From: UBA1447 sp964627535
Lineage (GTDB): Bacteria > Bacillota > Clostridia > Oscillospirales > Acutalibacteraceae
Assembly (NCBI GenBank): GCA_964627535.1
Contig: CAZVJW010000003.1
Coordinates: forward strand, 1 to 64,000
Reading direction: 5' to 3'
DNA: 64,000 bases
The position numbers and the translations under genes are program-made. Shown here piece after piece: positions 51,731-59,422 of this stretch. The notes beneath the pieces are model-generated. The model saw only the letters and a program-made list of their open reading frames with translations, searched no databases and was not told the origin of the DNA. Position 1 is the first letter of the stretch. The number at the start of each line of letters is the position of its first letter.

Positions 51731-52819
51731 TCAGCACCCCCCTTTCGAAAGGATTATGATTGCTTCTCCGCCCTTCGGAGAATAAAGGTTTTCAACATTG
51801 GGCTCAACAGCCCTTATGGCGGCTTCTTCGCTCGCGAAATAGACCAAGTCACCCTTTTCGCCCATCACCATTGACCGAAGTTTCAGCCTGTCGTTAAGCA
51901 TCAGGATTCCTCCGGTGAAACCGACCAGGATGGAGAACGGACCTGTTATCAGCAAACTTGAAAACATATTTCTCAAATAAGTCAGCCTTTCCCGCTCGCC
52001 GTCTTCCTTCGCCTCAATGCTGCTCCAAAAAGGAGCGGCGATGATGTTTGACATTTCAGTATATGTTAAACCCAACTTCCGTGTCAGGTAATCAATTATA
52101 TATGTAATAACTTCTGTGTCGGTTTGCAGTGTACATTTATAGCCATACATTTCTATAAACCGCCGGTTGGCGTCATAACTGGATATTTCGCCGTTGTGCA
52201 CAACCGAAAGATCCAGCAGTGCGAAAGGATGCGCGCCTCCCCACCAACCGGGGGTGTTTGTCGGGTATCTTCCATGCGCTGTCCAGCAGTAACCGGAGTA
52301 TTCCTCTAACTTGTAAAAATCAGCGACATCCTCCGGGAATCCCACTGCTTTAAAAACACCCATATTTTTGCCGCTTGAAAAAACATAGGCGCCTTTAATT
52401 GAGGTGTTGATTTCAAAAATGCATTTACGCAAAAACTCGTTTTCGTCCAATTGACTGTCAGCAAGCCTGGAGGGAAGGGGATGCACAAAATAACGCCATA
52501 TAAGCGGTTCATCCGTTATTTTTTTAATCTTTCTGATCGGTATTTTTGAAAGATTTATAATTTCAAAATGCAAGTCAAGATATTTTTCGCAATCTTCCTT
52601 CGCCGCGACAGTATCGTAAAATACATGCATTGCGTACTCTTCTTTGTATTCCGGATAAATTCCATACCCTGCGAAACCGCCTCCGAGGCCGTTGGAACGG
52701 TCGTGCATAACGGTCATAGATTTCCGGATAACATCTCCGCTGATGCAGTTTCCATTACGCGATATCAAGCCCGAAATTGCGCATCCCGAAGGAATTCTGA
52801 TTTGCCCTTCCCTTTGCAT
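51731..52819 (-). CDS. Glutamate synthase glutaminase domain protein, GltB1
   Basis: A 362-residue class II glutamine amidotransferase, equivalent to the glutaminase domain of glutamate synthase. The nucleophile is Cys13 or thereabouts in IRIPSGCAISGLISR, preceded by a short propeptide as in archaeal-type GltB1. Other blocks are GYCWTAHGRYPTNTPGWWGG and SVVHNGEISSYDANRRF. It releases ammonia from glutamine for GltB2. ATG 52819 is chosen because AGGGGTGA lies five bases upstream; the frame extends to 52855, but that part lies in the leader terminator. It is the first gene of the operon. Confidence 0.93.
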   Translation of the reverse strand: MQREGQIRIPSGCAISGLISRNGNCISGDVIRKSMTVMHDRSNGLGGGFAGYGIYPEYKEEYAMHVFYDTVAAKEDCEKYLDLHFEIINLSKIPIRKIKKITDEPLIWRYFVHPLPSRLADSQLDENEFLRKCIFEINTSIKGAYVFSSGKNMGVFKAVGFPEDVADFYKLEEYSGYCWTAHGRYPTNTPGWWGGAHPFALLDLSVVHNGEISSYDANRRFIEMYGYKCTLQTDTEVITYIIDYLTRKLGLTYTEMSNIIAAPFWSSIEAKEDGERERLTYLRNMFSSLLITGPFSILVGFTGGILMLNDRLKLRSMVMGEKGDLVYFASEEAAIRAVEPNVENLYSPKGGEAIIILSKGGC

Positions 52820-52832
52820 TTTGTTCACCCCT

Positions 52833-52896
52833 AAAAAAATAAAGACAGCGTTCAAAAGAGGATAGACAGTTTATCCCGCTCAGAACACCGTTGTTC
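52833..52896 (-). promoter_or_regulatory. ANTAR-type leader of the gltB operon
   Basis: In the minus-strand RNA, GAAC-AACGGT-GTTC (52896 to 52883) forms a hairpin with hexaloop A1/G4. Its 3' part, ACGGTGTTC, can instead pair with GAACGCTGT (52853 to 52845) to make a terminator followed by CTTTATTTTTTT. The two structures exclude each other. The hairpin begins eight bases after the -10 box, so it sits at the RNA 5' end. Confidence 0.75.
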
Positions 52897-52904
52897 ATAT
52901 CAAA

Positions 52905-52933
52905 ATTATAGGAAGATATTGTGATTTTGTCAA
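52905..52933 (-). promoter_or_regulatory. Promoter of the gltB operon
   Basis: Minus strand: TTGACA (52928-52933), 17-base spacer, TATAAT (52905-52910). Both boxes match consensus. Confidence 0.8.
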
Positions 52934-53000
52934 GAGTTTTTCGAAGAAAAAGAAGGAATTGAGATTAAAACTTGCAAAATGCCAACGATATATTCGACAT

Positions 53001-53016
53001 TGTGTAAATATGCACA
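53001..53016. promoter_or_regulatory. Palindromic operator between gltB and asnA
   Basis: TGTGTAAATATGCACA has the form TGTGT-N6-RCACA and continues TAAATTTGCAAGA. The same extended motif is at 59308-59323 upstream of glnN. It is 67 bases from the gltB -35 box and 62 bases from the asnA -35 box. A CRP/FNR-like or nitrogen regulator may bind here. Confidence 0.55.
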
Positions 53017-53078
53017 TAAATTTGCAAGAGCCGTCAATAAAATTTCATTTTCTTACAATTAAAATTTTCGTAAAAATG

Positions 53079-53107
53079 TTGACACCCTGATCATTATGGT
53101 GTATATT
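53079..53107 (+). promoter_or_regulatory. Distal promoter of the asnA unit
   Basis: TTGACA (53079-53084), 17-base spacer, TATATT (53102-53107). Transcription would begin near 53114, just before the ANTAR-type hairpin. Confidence 0.75.
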
Positions 53108-53116
53108 AACATCAAT

Positions 53117-53163
53117 AGCAATGGAGCTGCAGATATAAATGTCTGCAGTTCTGCTTATTTTAA
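53117..53163 (+). promoter_or_regulatory. ANTAR-type leader upstream of the small ORF and asnA
   Basis: AGC-AATGGA-GCT (53117-53128) is a hexaloop hairpin with A1/G4. Its 3' arm is part of an 11-bp competing hairpin, GGAGCTGCAGA (53123-53133) with TCTGCAGTTCT (53142-53152), followed by GCTTATTTT. Confidence 0.7.
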
Positions 53164-53177
53164 GGGGGTGATGCCAT

Positions 53178-53312
53178 ATGAAAAATGATTCCGGGATTTT
53201 TATAGGCCGTCTTCATGCTGGAAAGACGCAGGATGATTTCAGCCGTCGGAACAAACGGTATTTGAATTTTAAATGGTATTCCTCGGAAAATCGACTATAC
53301 CCCGCAGTTTGA
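53178..53312 (+). CDS. Putative 44-residue small protein
   Basis: A short ORF beginning MKNDSGIFIGRLHAGK and ending SSENRLYPAV. It has an unusually strong ribosome site, AAGGGGGTGAT (53162-53172), right after the leader terminator and before asnA. It is basic in the middle (FSRRNKRYLNFKW) and matches no family I know. It may be a regulatory peptide or a leader ORF, or a decayed gene start. Its location between an ANTAR-controlled leader and a second asnA promoter argues for real translation. Confidence 0.45.
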   Translation: MKNDSGIFIGRLHAGKTQDDFSRRNKRYLNFKWYSSENRLYPAV

Positions 53313-53330
53313 AAATATTTCTTGCTGATA

Positions 53331-53359
53331 TTGACTTCAAAGCTCAAAAAACTTACAAT
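53331..53359 (+). promoter_or_regulatory. Proximal promoter of asnA
   Basis: TTGACT (53331-53336), 17-base spacer, TACAAT (53354-53359). It would give asnA an mRNA without the ANTAR leader and small ORF. Confidence 0.6.
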
Positions 53360-53418
53360 GATTTATATTAAAGTTTTATGATTTTTACAGACAAACAATA
53401 AAAGGGGGAAATGGTTCA

Positions 53419-54402
53419 ATGTATGAATCAAAACTCGGGCTGATCGAAACCGAACAAGCAATCAAATTTGTAAAAGATACCTTTGAAAAGGTTTTAAGCG
53501 AAGCGCTTAACATTACACGAGTATCGGCCCCTCTATTTGTACTCAGAACAACAGGGCTTAACGACAATCTGAACGGCGTCGAGCGCCCGGTATCGTTTGA
53601 TATTCTCGAGACAGGTGAGATCGCCGAGGTTGTTCAAAGCCTTGCAAAGTGGAAGAGATTTGCATTGAATGAATACGGATTTGAACCCGGCAATGGTCTT
53701 TATACGGACATGAATGCGATACGCAGAGATGAAAAATGCGACGCTCTGCACTCGATTTACGTGGACCAGTGGGACTGGGAAAAGGTAATTATTGCCAAAG
53801 ACAGAACAACGGACTATCTAAAGATGATAGTCAAGAATATTTATTCCTCTATTTTGGAGACGGCAAAGAGGACTCAAAAACTATATCCTTCCCTTGAGGC
53901 GACGCTTCCTGCCGAGATAACTTTTATAACCTCTCAGGAACTTGAAGATCAATATCCGGAACTTGAACCCAGGCTGAGAGAACGGGAAGCCGTAAAACAG
54001 TACGGTGCGGTCTTTGTCATGCAAATCGGCGGCAAGATGAAATCCGGCGATAAACATGACGGCAGAGCCCCGGATTATGACGATTGGGATCTTAATGGAG
54101 ATATCGTTGTTTATTATCCGCTTCTCGACTGTGCGTTCGAACTATCCTCGATGGGAATAAGAGTCGATAAAACCTCGCTTGTAAAACAGCTGAAAGAAGA
54201 AAATGCCGAGGAAAGGCTTTCGCTGCCGTTTCACAAAGCAATGATTGAGGATAAACTGCCGTTGACAATCGGAGGAGGAATCGGACAATCAAGGCTTTGT
54301 ATGCTCCTTCTTAACAAAGCGCATGTCGGAGAAGTGCAGGCATCGGTCTGGCCGGAATATATACGGAAAGAATGCCTGGCGGAAAACATAAGGCTGCTGT
54401 AA
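53419..54402 (+). CDS. asnA: Aspartate-ammonia ligase (asparagine synthetase A)
   Basis: A 327-residue AsnA that makes asparagine from aspartate, ammonia and ATP. It has a class II tRNA-synthetase-like fold. Diagnostic segments are LGLIETEQAIKFVKDTFE at the start, RVSAPLFVLRTTGLNDNLNG, LHSIYVDQWDWEKVI, LNGDIVVYYP and LPLTIGGGIGQSRLCMLLL at the end. AAGGGGGAAATG lies upstream of the ATG. It diverges from the gltB operon and precedes the ammonium transporters, which fits use of free ammonium. Confidence 0.96.
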   Translation: MYESKLGLIETEQAIKFVKDTFEKVLSEALNITRVSAPLFVLRTTGLNDNLNGVERPVSFDILETGEIAEVVQSLAKWKRFALNEYGFEPGNGLYTDMNAIRRDEKCDALHSIYVDQWDWEKVIIAKDRTTDYLKMIVKNIYSSILETAKRTQKLYPSLEATLPAEITFITSQELEDQYPELEPRLREREAVKQYGAVFVMQIGGKMKSGDKHDGRAPDYDDWDLNGDIVVYYPLLDCAFELSSMGIRVDKTSLVKQLKEENAEERLSLPFHKAMIEDKLPLTIGGGIGQSRLCMLLLNKAHVGEVQASVWPEYIRKECLAENIRLL

Positions 54403-54463
54403 CAGCACTGAAGCTGTTGGGCTCAAATATACGATAATTCGATGGGATTTATTTTTACAAACA

Positions 54464-54505
54464 AAGGCGTTTGAATCGGTGATGATTCAAGCGCCTTCAA
54501 ATATT
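54464..54505 (+). terminator. asnA terminator
   Basis: AAGGCGTTTGAATC pairs with GATTCAAGCGCCTT and is followed by CAAATATTTTT. Confidence 0.8.
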
Positions 54506-54550
54506 TTTAGAGCAACGCAAATTGGTTTCGCGGCATTTTGGTTTTGTTTC

Positions 54551-54607
54551 TATAGCCTGCAACGATGACAACGGGGTCATAGCTTGATAGCTGTGACTCC
54601 GTTTTTA
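54551..54607 (+). promoter_or_regulatory. ANTAR-type leader of amt-PII 1
   Basis: ATGAC-AACGGG-GTCAT (54565-54580) is a perfect 5-bp hairpin with an A1/G4 hexaloop. ACGGGGTCA (54571-54579) can instead pair with TGACTCCGT (54594-54602), followed by TTTTTA, as a terminator. A -10-like TATAGC (54551-54556) lies eight bases before the hairpin, the same geometry as in the gltB leader. No good -35 box is seen. Confidence 0.72.
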
Positions 54608-54641
54608 TATATAGTTAATTTTAAATTTAGGAGGAAATACT

Positions 54642-56411
54642 ATGGACTTCAAAGTAATTATTGACACTGTTTGGGTGCTTCTTGCGGCAATGCTCGTATT
54701 CTTCATGAATCTCGGCTTTGCATCGCTTGAAACAGGACTTGCCCGTCAAAAGAACTCGGTGAACATATTGTCCAAGAACTTTATCGTTTTTGCGGTTTCA
54801 TCCCTCGGTTTCCTGGTTCTCGGCTGGGGTTTAATGTTCGGCGACGGCAACGGATTTATGGGATTGAGCGGCTTGTTTATGGCCGGCGGCGCGGACAACT
54901 CGCCTGCGACGGGTGACGCGTACCAGGGCGTTTACTCGGCAATATCCTGGGCAGGGGTGCCTTTCTGGGCTAAATTTTTCTTCCAGCTGGTATTCTGCGG
55001 AACCGCAGCTACGATTGTTTCCGGCGCGGTTGCGGAGAGAATCAAATACATATCCTTTATCGTCTTTTCCATCTGCCTGACGATGGTAATCTATCCGTTG
55101 GTCGGCCACTGGATATGGGGCGGCGGATTCCTTGCAAAATCAGGCTTTCTGGATTTTGCGGGCGGAACGGTTGTTCATTCCGTCGGCGGCTGGGCGGCGC
55201 TGACCGGTGTGATTGTACTCGGGCCCAGAATCGGCAAATATACCAAGGACGGCAAGATTCACGCGATCCCCGGGCACAACATGAGCCTTGCCACCATCGG
55301 CGCATTTGTTCTCTGGCTGGGCTGGTTCGGGTTTAACCCCGGCTCAACAATGTCTGCAGACCCGACCGCAATATCACATATATTAATGACCACAAACACA
55401 GCGGGCATCATCGCTGTTTTAACTGCCACGGCAACAGCCTGGCTCGTTATCGGCAAACCGGACCTTGGTATGTCCATCAATGGCTTGCTCGCCGGACTTG
55501 TTGCGATTACACCGGCCTGCGCTTATGTGAGCGTAACTAGTTCACTCGTCATTGGCGCGATTGCGGGCGTGGTTGTTGTACTCTCTGTTATGTTCTTTGA
55601 CCGAAGGAAACTCGATGACCCGGTCGGTGCGTTATCCGTCCATCTGGTGCATGGTGTACTTGGAACTCTTTTTGTAGGCATCTTCGCGCAGGATAGCATC
55701 GGCGGAACAAAATCACTTAACGGTTTGCTTTTTGGCGGCGGATTTGAATTGCTGGGCAAACAGGCACTCGGCGTTCTTTGTGTAGGCGCATTTGTTGTTC
55801 CGGCATCATTTTTAATTTGGGTAGTCATCAAGAAAACTATGGGGTTGCGCGTTACCGCGGAGGAAGAAATCGAAGGGTTGGATATCGGCGAGCACGGCAA
55901 CCAGGGCTATCCCGACTTTGTCACCGTCGATTACATCAGTCCGACACAAAGAGCGGATTATGGTGATACAGGCTCCGAAATCCCGGATATTGTTCCGATT
56001 GAGCAGGCTGTCCCCGTTAAGGTTGTATCTAAGAACAGCACACCGGAATCGGGTATCAAGTTTACAAAGGTTGAGATTATCACCAAGCAAAACAAGTTTG
56101 AGTCTTTGAAAACCGCGATGGATAAAATCGGCATAACCGGTATGACGGTAACCAATGTACTGGGTTATGGAATTCAGGGCGGTAAGACGGAATACTACCG
56201 CGGAGTTGAATTTGAAACAGACCTGCTGCCGAAAATCAAGGTGGAAATAGTCGTGAGCAAAGTCCCGGTTAGGTCTGTAGTTGAAACCGCCAAAAAAGTA
56301 CTGTATACAGGCAATATCGGCGATGGTAAGATATTTGTTTATGATGTTGAAAATGTTATCAAGGTCCGCACCGGTGAAGAGGGTTATGACGCCCTGCAGG
56401 ATGTTGAATAA
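54642..56411 (+). CDS. amt: Ammonium transporter fused to a PII domain (Amt-PII 1)
   Basis: A 589-residue fusion. Residues 1-410 are an Amt/Mep/Rh channel with 11 membrane segments (VFFMNLGFASLETGLARQKN near 20, VGHWIWGGGFL, GGTVVHSVGGWAALTGVIVL, DPVGALSVHLVHGVLGTLFVG). Residues ~475-589 are a complete PII signal protein with the T-loop segment GGKTEYYRGVEF and the C-terminal block TGNIGDGKIFVYDVENVIKV. PII proteins sense ATP/ADP and 2-oxoglutarate and block Amt channels, so this transporter carries its own regulator. AGGAGG precedes the ATG. Confidence 0.93.
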   Translation: MDFKVIIDTVWVLLAAMLVFFMNLGFASLETGLARQKNSVNILSKNFIVFAVSSLGFLVLGWGLMFGDGNGFMGLSGLFMAGGADNSPATGDAYQGVYSAISWAGVPFWAKFFFQLVFCGTAATIVSGAVAERIKYISFIVFSICLTMVIYPLVGHWIWGGGFLAKSGFLDFAGGTVVHSVGGWAALTGVIVLGPRIGKYTKDGKIHAIPGHNMSLATIGAFVLWLGWFGFNPGSTMSADPTAISHILMTTNTAGIIAVLTATATAWLVIGKPDLGMSINGLLAGLVAITPACAYVSVTSSLVIGAIAGVVVVLSVMFFDRRKLDDPVGALSVHLVHGVLGTLFVGIFAQDSIGGTKSLNGLLFGGGFELLGKQALGVLCVGAFVVPASFLIWVVIKKTMGLRVTAEEEIEGLDIGEHGNQGYPDFVTVDYISPTQRADYGDTGSEIPDIVPIEQAVPVKVVSKNSTPESGIKFTKVEIITKQNKFESLKTAMDKIGITGMTVTNVLGYGIQGGKTEYYRGVEFETDLLPKIKVEIVVSKVPVRSVVETAKKVLYTGNIGDGKIFVYDVENVIKVRTGEEGYDALQDVE

Positions 56412-56434
56412 CAGCAGGACAACCGAATAAAAAC

Positions 56435-56472
56435 GACAATGGAGTCAAGGCTATACAAAAGGCCTTGACTCC
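56435..56472 (+). promoter_or_regulatory. ANTAR-type hairpin downstream of amt-PII 1, first
   Basis: GAC-AATGGA-GTC (56435-56446) is a hexaloop hairpin with A1/G4. It overlaps an 11-bp perfect stem, GGAGTCAAGGC (56441-56451) with GCCTTGACTCC (56462-56472), which has no T-run after it. Confidence 0.6.
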
Positions 56473-56484
56473 AAAAGTTAACAG

Positions 56485-56525
56485 GACAACGGCGTCAAAG
56501 TTATGAAACTTTGCGCCGTTTTGAC
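56485..56525 (+). promoter_or_regulatory. ANTAR-type hairpin downstream of amt-PII 1, second
   Basis: GAC-AACGGC-GTC (56485-56496) overlaps a long stem, AACGGCGTCAAAGTT (56488-56502 region) with AACTTTGCGCCGTT (56507-56520), followed by TTGACAT. It is placed to control readthrough from amt-PII 1 into the next genes. Confidence 0.6.
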
Positions 56526-56576
56526 ATAAATGGATATGAAGCGGCCGCATTATAGCATGAATAACAGGAGGTAAAT

Positions 56577-56903
56577 ATGAAAAATCAGTCAGGTGTTTCA
56601 GGTGTTTCAACAGTCGATAAGAAAAAGGTCATACTCATTATGGCGCTTTTTGGAATTTCTGTTATTATCGTTCTTTCCGGGGTTTTCTTCATTGTTTTCA
56701 GTTTGTTTAACCACATCAGTTTTACGGTTATGAATTCGAAAATTCACGGGGCTATCTTCGGGTTATTGGTTTCGTACTTTGGTGTCAGGAACTTTTTGTC
56801 CGTGAAAAAACTGAAGGCAGAGGTTTACAAAAGTTCGTCAAGATTTTCCTGGAGCAACTTCAAGAAAAATACGCCGCGGCAGCTTCATACTAATCACCAA
56901 TAA
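56577..56903 (+). CDS. Small membrane protein, unknown
   Basis: A 108-residue protein with two predicted membrane helices (about residues 18-41, VILIMALFGISVIIVLSGVF; and 52-68, IHGAIFGLLVSYFGV region), separated by a short loop. The tail is basic and ends in KNTPRQLHTNHQ. I know no family for it. AGGAGGT precedes the ATG. It sits between the two amt genes and downstream of two ANTAR-type hairpins. The last residues and the stop codon are supplied by a MITE-like element (56887-57044), so the original C-terminus may have been different. Confidence 0.65.
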   Translation: MKNQSGVSGVSTVDKKKVILIMALFGISVIIVLSGVFFIVFSLFNHISFTVMNSKIHGAIFGLLVSYFGVRNFLSVKKLKAEVYKSSSRFSWSNFKKNTPRQLHTNHQ

Positions 56904-57044
56904 AACGCATTGAATCTTTGCGGTCATTTTTGCGCCGTACTGCGTTGTCCTCCTTGCCTTGCGACAGCAAAGCTTCGTCTTCCGCCTTGTGCAGCACAAA
57001 AAATCATCGCAAATCTAACAACGCTTTTCATCGCCGATTAGTAT
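56887..57044. repeat. MITE-like element, type B, 158 bp
   Basis: The ends are ATACTAATC (56887-56895) and GATTAGTAT (57036-57044). It is nearly identical to 24765-24922 over its full length. It overlaps the 3' end of the preceding small gene and lies directly upstream of amt-PII 2. Confidence 0.85.
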
Positions 57045-57088
57045 CAGCCAAGAAGCAGATAAAGAAAAACAAAAATTTATGAGGTGAT

Positions 57089-59110
57089 ATGATGAAAAAG
57101 TTAATAAAAATAGTATGTATTCTTATATTGTTGGGTATTTTAGCGTCATTTGCGACAATAGCGGTAAGTGCCGCCTCGGGTGACCCGACAGGTTCTTACT
57201 ATGTGACGCCGACCGGCAGCGAAACACTTTCGGATGTTGCAACAACAGCAAACAAGGCGTATTACGGGGCAAATATCACATGGGTAATGATTACCGGATT
57301 TATGGTTTTCTTTTTCCAGTGCGGGTTTGCAATGGTGGAAACAGGCTTCTGCCGCGGCAAAAATGCAGCGCACACCATGACCATGAACTTTATGGTTTTC
57401 CTGGTTGGCGCTATCGGTTATTTCCTTGTTGGTTTTGCCATTCAATTCGGCGGTTCGGGCGGCGCGGCGGGCTTAGGCTCGGGCGGCTCTGCTCTTAATG
57501 CAATGCTTTCTATACCGGGATTAGGCGGGATTATGGGATTGAAAGGATTCTTCCTCGCCGGAAACGGCATTTACGACCCCGGTATCTATGCGCTTTTCTT
57601 CTTCCAAATGGTGTTTATGGATACCACCGTTACCATTCCCACCGGTGCTGTGGCGGAAAGAGTAAAATATTCCTCTATGGTTATTACTTCTTTCTTCATT
57701 TCCATGTTCCTTTACCCGTTCTTCGGCAACTGGGTGTGGGGCGGCGGATGGATGGCGACACTCGGCAAAACCTTCGGTGTCGGCCACGGTGTTGTAGACT
57801 TTGCGGGTTCCGCGGTAGTTCACTCTATGGGAGGTATGCTTGCGTTGGCCGGCGCAATTGTCATCGGCCCCAGAATCGGTAAGTTTAAAAAAGACGGTAA
57901 GGCAAGAGCGTTCCCCGGGCATAATATACCGATGGCTATCATCGGGACTATTATATTATTTTTCTGTTGGTTCTCTTTCAATGCAGGGTCAACTTTAAAC
58001 GCGTCTGATTTCAGGCTGTCGATTGTTGCGACAAACACCATGATAGCAGGAGCAGCAGGCGGACTGGTTGCAATGTTCTTTATGTGGAAAAAATTCGGTA
58101 AACCCGACCCGTCCATGACGGCAAATGGCGCGCTTGCCGGCCTTGTCGCCATTACAGCCCCCTGCGCGTTCGTCAACGGGGTATCAGCTTTGATAATCGG
58201 CATCATCGGTGGTTTGCTGGTTTGCATGGCTGTACCGTTTGTTGAAAATAAACTGAAACTTGATGACCCGGTCGGTGCAATTTCCGTCCACTGCGTCAAC
58301 GGGATATGGGGAACGCTGGCACTCGGACTGTTTGCGGACGGTACATACGGCGATGGTGTTAATGGTGTGGCTGGCGGTGTCAAAGGCTTGTTTTACGGCG
58401 ATGCATCTCAACTTGTTGCTCAACTCATTGCGGTGGCTGTTCTGATTGTTTGGGGTTTCGGACTTTCATATTTGTTTTTTAAAGCACTCGATAAGGTTTG
58501 GGGCTTAAGGGTTGCACCCGAAGTGGAGCTGGAAGGTGTTGATCTGCAAGAGATGGGTGTGCTCGCATATCCCGATAGTCAGCTTGTTCGCTCCGAGCTT
58601 GATTGTGATTCAACCGACAACGCGCCGATTAAACAACTGGCGAAATTTAAAGATTATATTGCTGCCGGCAAACCGAAACCTGCAGGACCGGTCAGTATGG
58701 ATTGCGCCATTCCCGTTCAAGTAGTCACAAAACCCGTTCATATGGCTTCCGACATTAAGATGACAAAGATCGATATTATCACCAACCAAAGTAAGTTTGA
58801 AGCTTTGAAGGCAGCGATGAATGATATCGGGGTAACCGGTATGACCGTAACCCAAGTACTTGGCTGCGGCGTTCAAAAAGGCAAAACAGAGCACTACAGA
58901 GGTGTTGAGATGGAAGTCAGCCTGCTGCCCAAGGTTGAGGTGGAAATAGTCGTGAGCAAGGTGCCGGTCAGAACCGTTATCGAAACAGCCAAAAAGGTGC
59001 TTTACACCGGCAACATCGGCGACGGCAAAATTTTTGTTTACGATGTCGAGAATGTAATCAAGGTCCGAACCGGCGAAGAAGGATATGATGCGCTGCAGGA
59101 TGTTGAGTAG
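57089..59110 (+). CDS. amt: Ammonium transporter fused to a PII domain (Amt-PII 2)
   Basis: A 673-residue fusion. It has an N-terminal signal-like segment (residues 1-30) and a short extracellular stretch, then the Amt channel (GFMVFFFQCGFAMVETGFCR near 70, GNWVWGGGWM, GSAVVHSMGGMLALAGAIVI, DPVGAISVHCVNGIWGTLALG). A complete PII domain occupies about 557-673, with GKTEHYRGVEME as T-loop. The last ~55 residues differ from Amt-PII 1 at only two positions, while the channels differ widely. GAGGTGAT precedes; ATG 57089 and 57092 are both possible. It is followed by a terminator and glnN. Confidence 0.93.
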   Translation: MMKKLIKIVCILILLGILASFATIAVSAASGDPTGSYYVTPTGSETLSDVATTANKAYYGANITWVMITGFMVFFFQCGFAMVETGFCRGKNAAHTMTMNFMVFLVGAIGYFLVGFAIQFGGSGGAAGLGSGGSALNAMLSIPGLGGIMGLKGFFLAGNGIYDPGIYALFFFQMVFMDTTVTIPTGAVAERVKYSSMVITSFFISMFLYPFFGNWVWGGGWMATLGKTFGVGHGVVDFAGSAVVHSMGGMLALAGAIVIGPRIGKFKKDGKARAFPGHNIPMAIIGTIILFFCWFSFNAGSTLNASDFRLSIVATNTMIAGAAGGLVAMFFMWKKFGKPDPSMTANGALAGLVAITAPCAFVNGVSALIIGIIGGLLVCMAVPFVENKLKLDDPVGAISVHCVNGIWGTLALGLFADGTYGDGVNGVAGGVKGLFYGDASQLVAQLIAVAVLIVWGFGLSYLFFKALDKVWGLRVAPEVELEGVDLQEMGVLAYPDSQLVRSELDCDSTDNAPIKQLAKFKDYIAAGKPKPAGPVSMDCAIPVQVVTKPVHMASDIKMTKIDIITNQSKFEALKAAMNDIGVTGMTVTQVLGCGVQKGKTEHYRGVEMEVSLLPKVEVEIVVSKVPVRTVIETAKKVLYTGNIGDGKIFVYDVENVIKVRTGEEGYDALQDVE

Positions 59111-59136
59111 TAAAAGCTTTAAAAAGCATTAATCCG

Positions 59137-59182
59137 GGGCGCGGCTTAAAACTTTAATTATTTCGGCAGACCGCGCCCTTTT
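59137..59182 (+). terminator. Terminator of amt-PII 2
   Basis: GGGCGCGG (59137-59144) pairs with CCGCGCCC (59171-59178) and is followed by TTTT. The loop is long. Confidence 0.7.
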
Positions 59183-59307
59183 AAATGGCTGTGAATATAA
59201 GCTTCAATCCTCACTCCCTTGATTTCAGTTGTTTCGCCGGGACTTTTCAGCAGAAAAAGAAGGATTGCGAAGGCTAACATTCAAAACTGAGGAAAAATAC
59301 GGTGTTT

Positions 59308-59323
59308 TGTGTGATTTTACACA
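59308..59323 (+). promoter_or_regulatory. Palindromic operator upstream of glnN
   Basis: TGTGTGATTTTACACA, followed by TAATTTTGCAGGA, is the same extended motif as at 53001-53016. It lies 64 bases upstream of the -35 box. Confidence 0.55.
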
Positions 59324-59387
59324 TAATTTTGCAGGAAGCGGCAGAGAAATTTTCGTTTTTTGTGATATGAAATTAACTGAAATAATA

Positions 59388-59416
59388 TTGACAGGATTAA
59401 AACATCGCGGTATAAT
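59388..59416 (+). promoter_or_regulatory. Promoter of glnN
   Basis: TTGACA (59388-59393), 17-base spacer, TATAAT (59411-59416). Both boxes match consensus. Confidence 0.82.
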
Positions 59417-59422
59417 ATGAAA

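Noticed and set aside
54520..54556. A sigma-54 promoter for amt-PII 1 (GGCA...TTG text)
   Set aside because: The GG-N10-GC spacing of -24/-12 promoters is not met; a -10-like TATAGC at the same spacing as in the other ANTAR leaders fits better.
56887..57044. A structured non-coding RNA or riboswitch upstream of amt-PII 2
   Set aside because: The same 158-bp sequence occurs at 24765-24922 in an unrelated context with inverted ends, so a MITE-like repeat is the better explanation.
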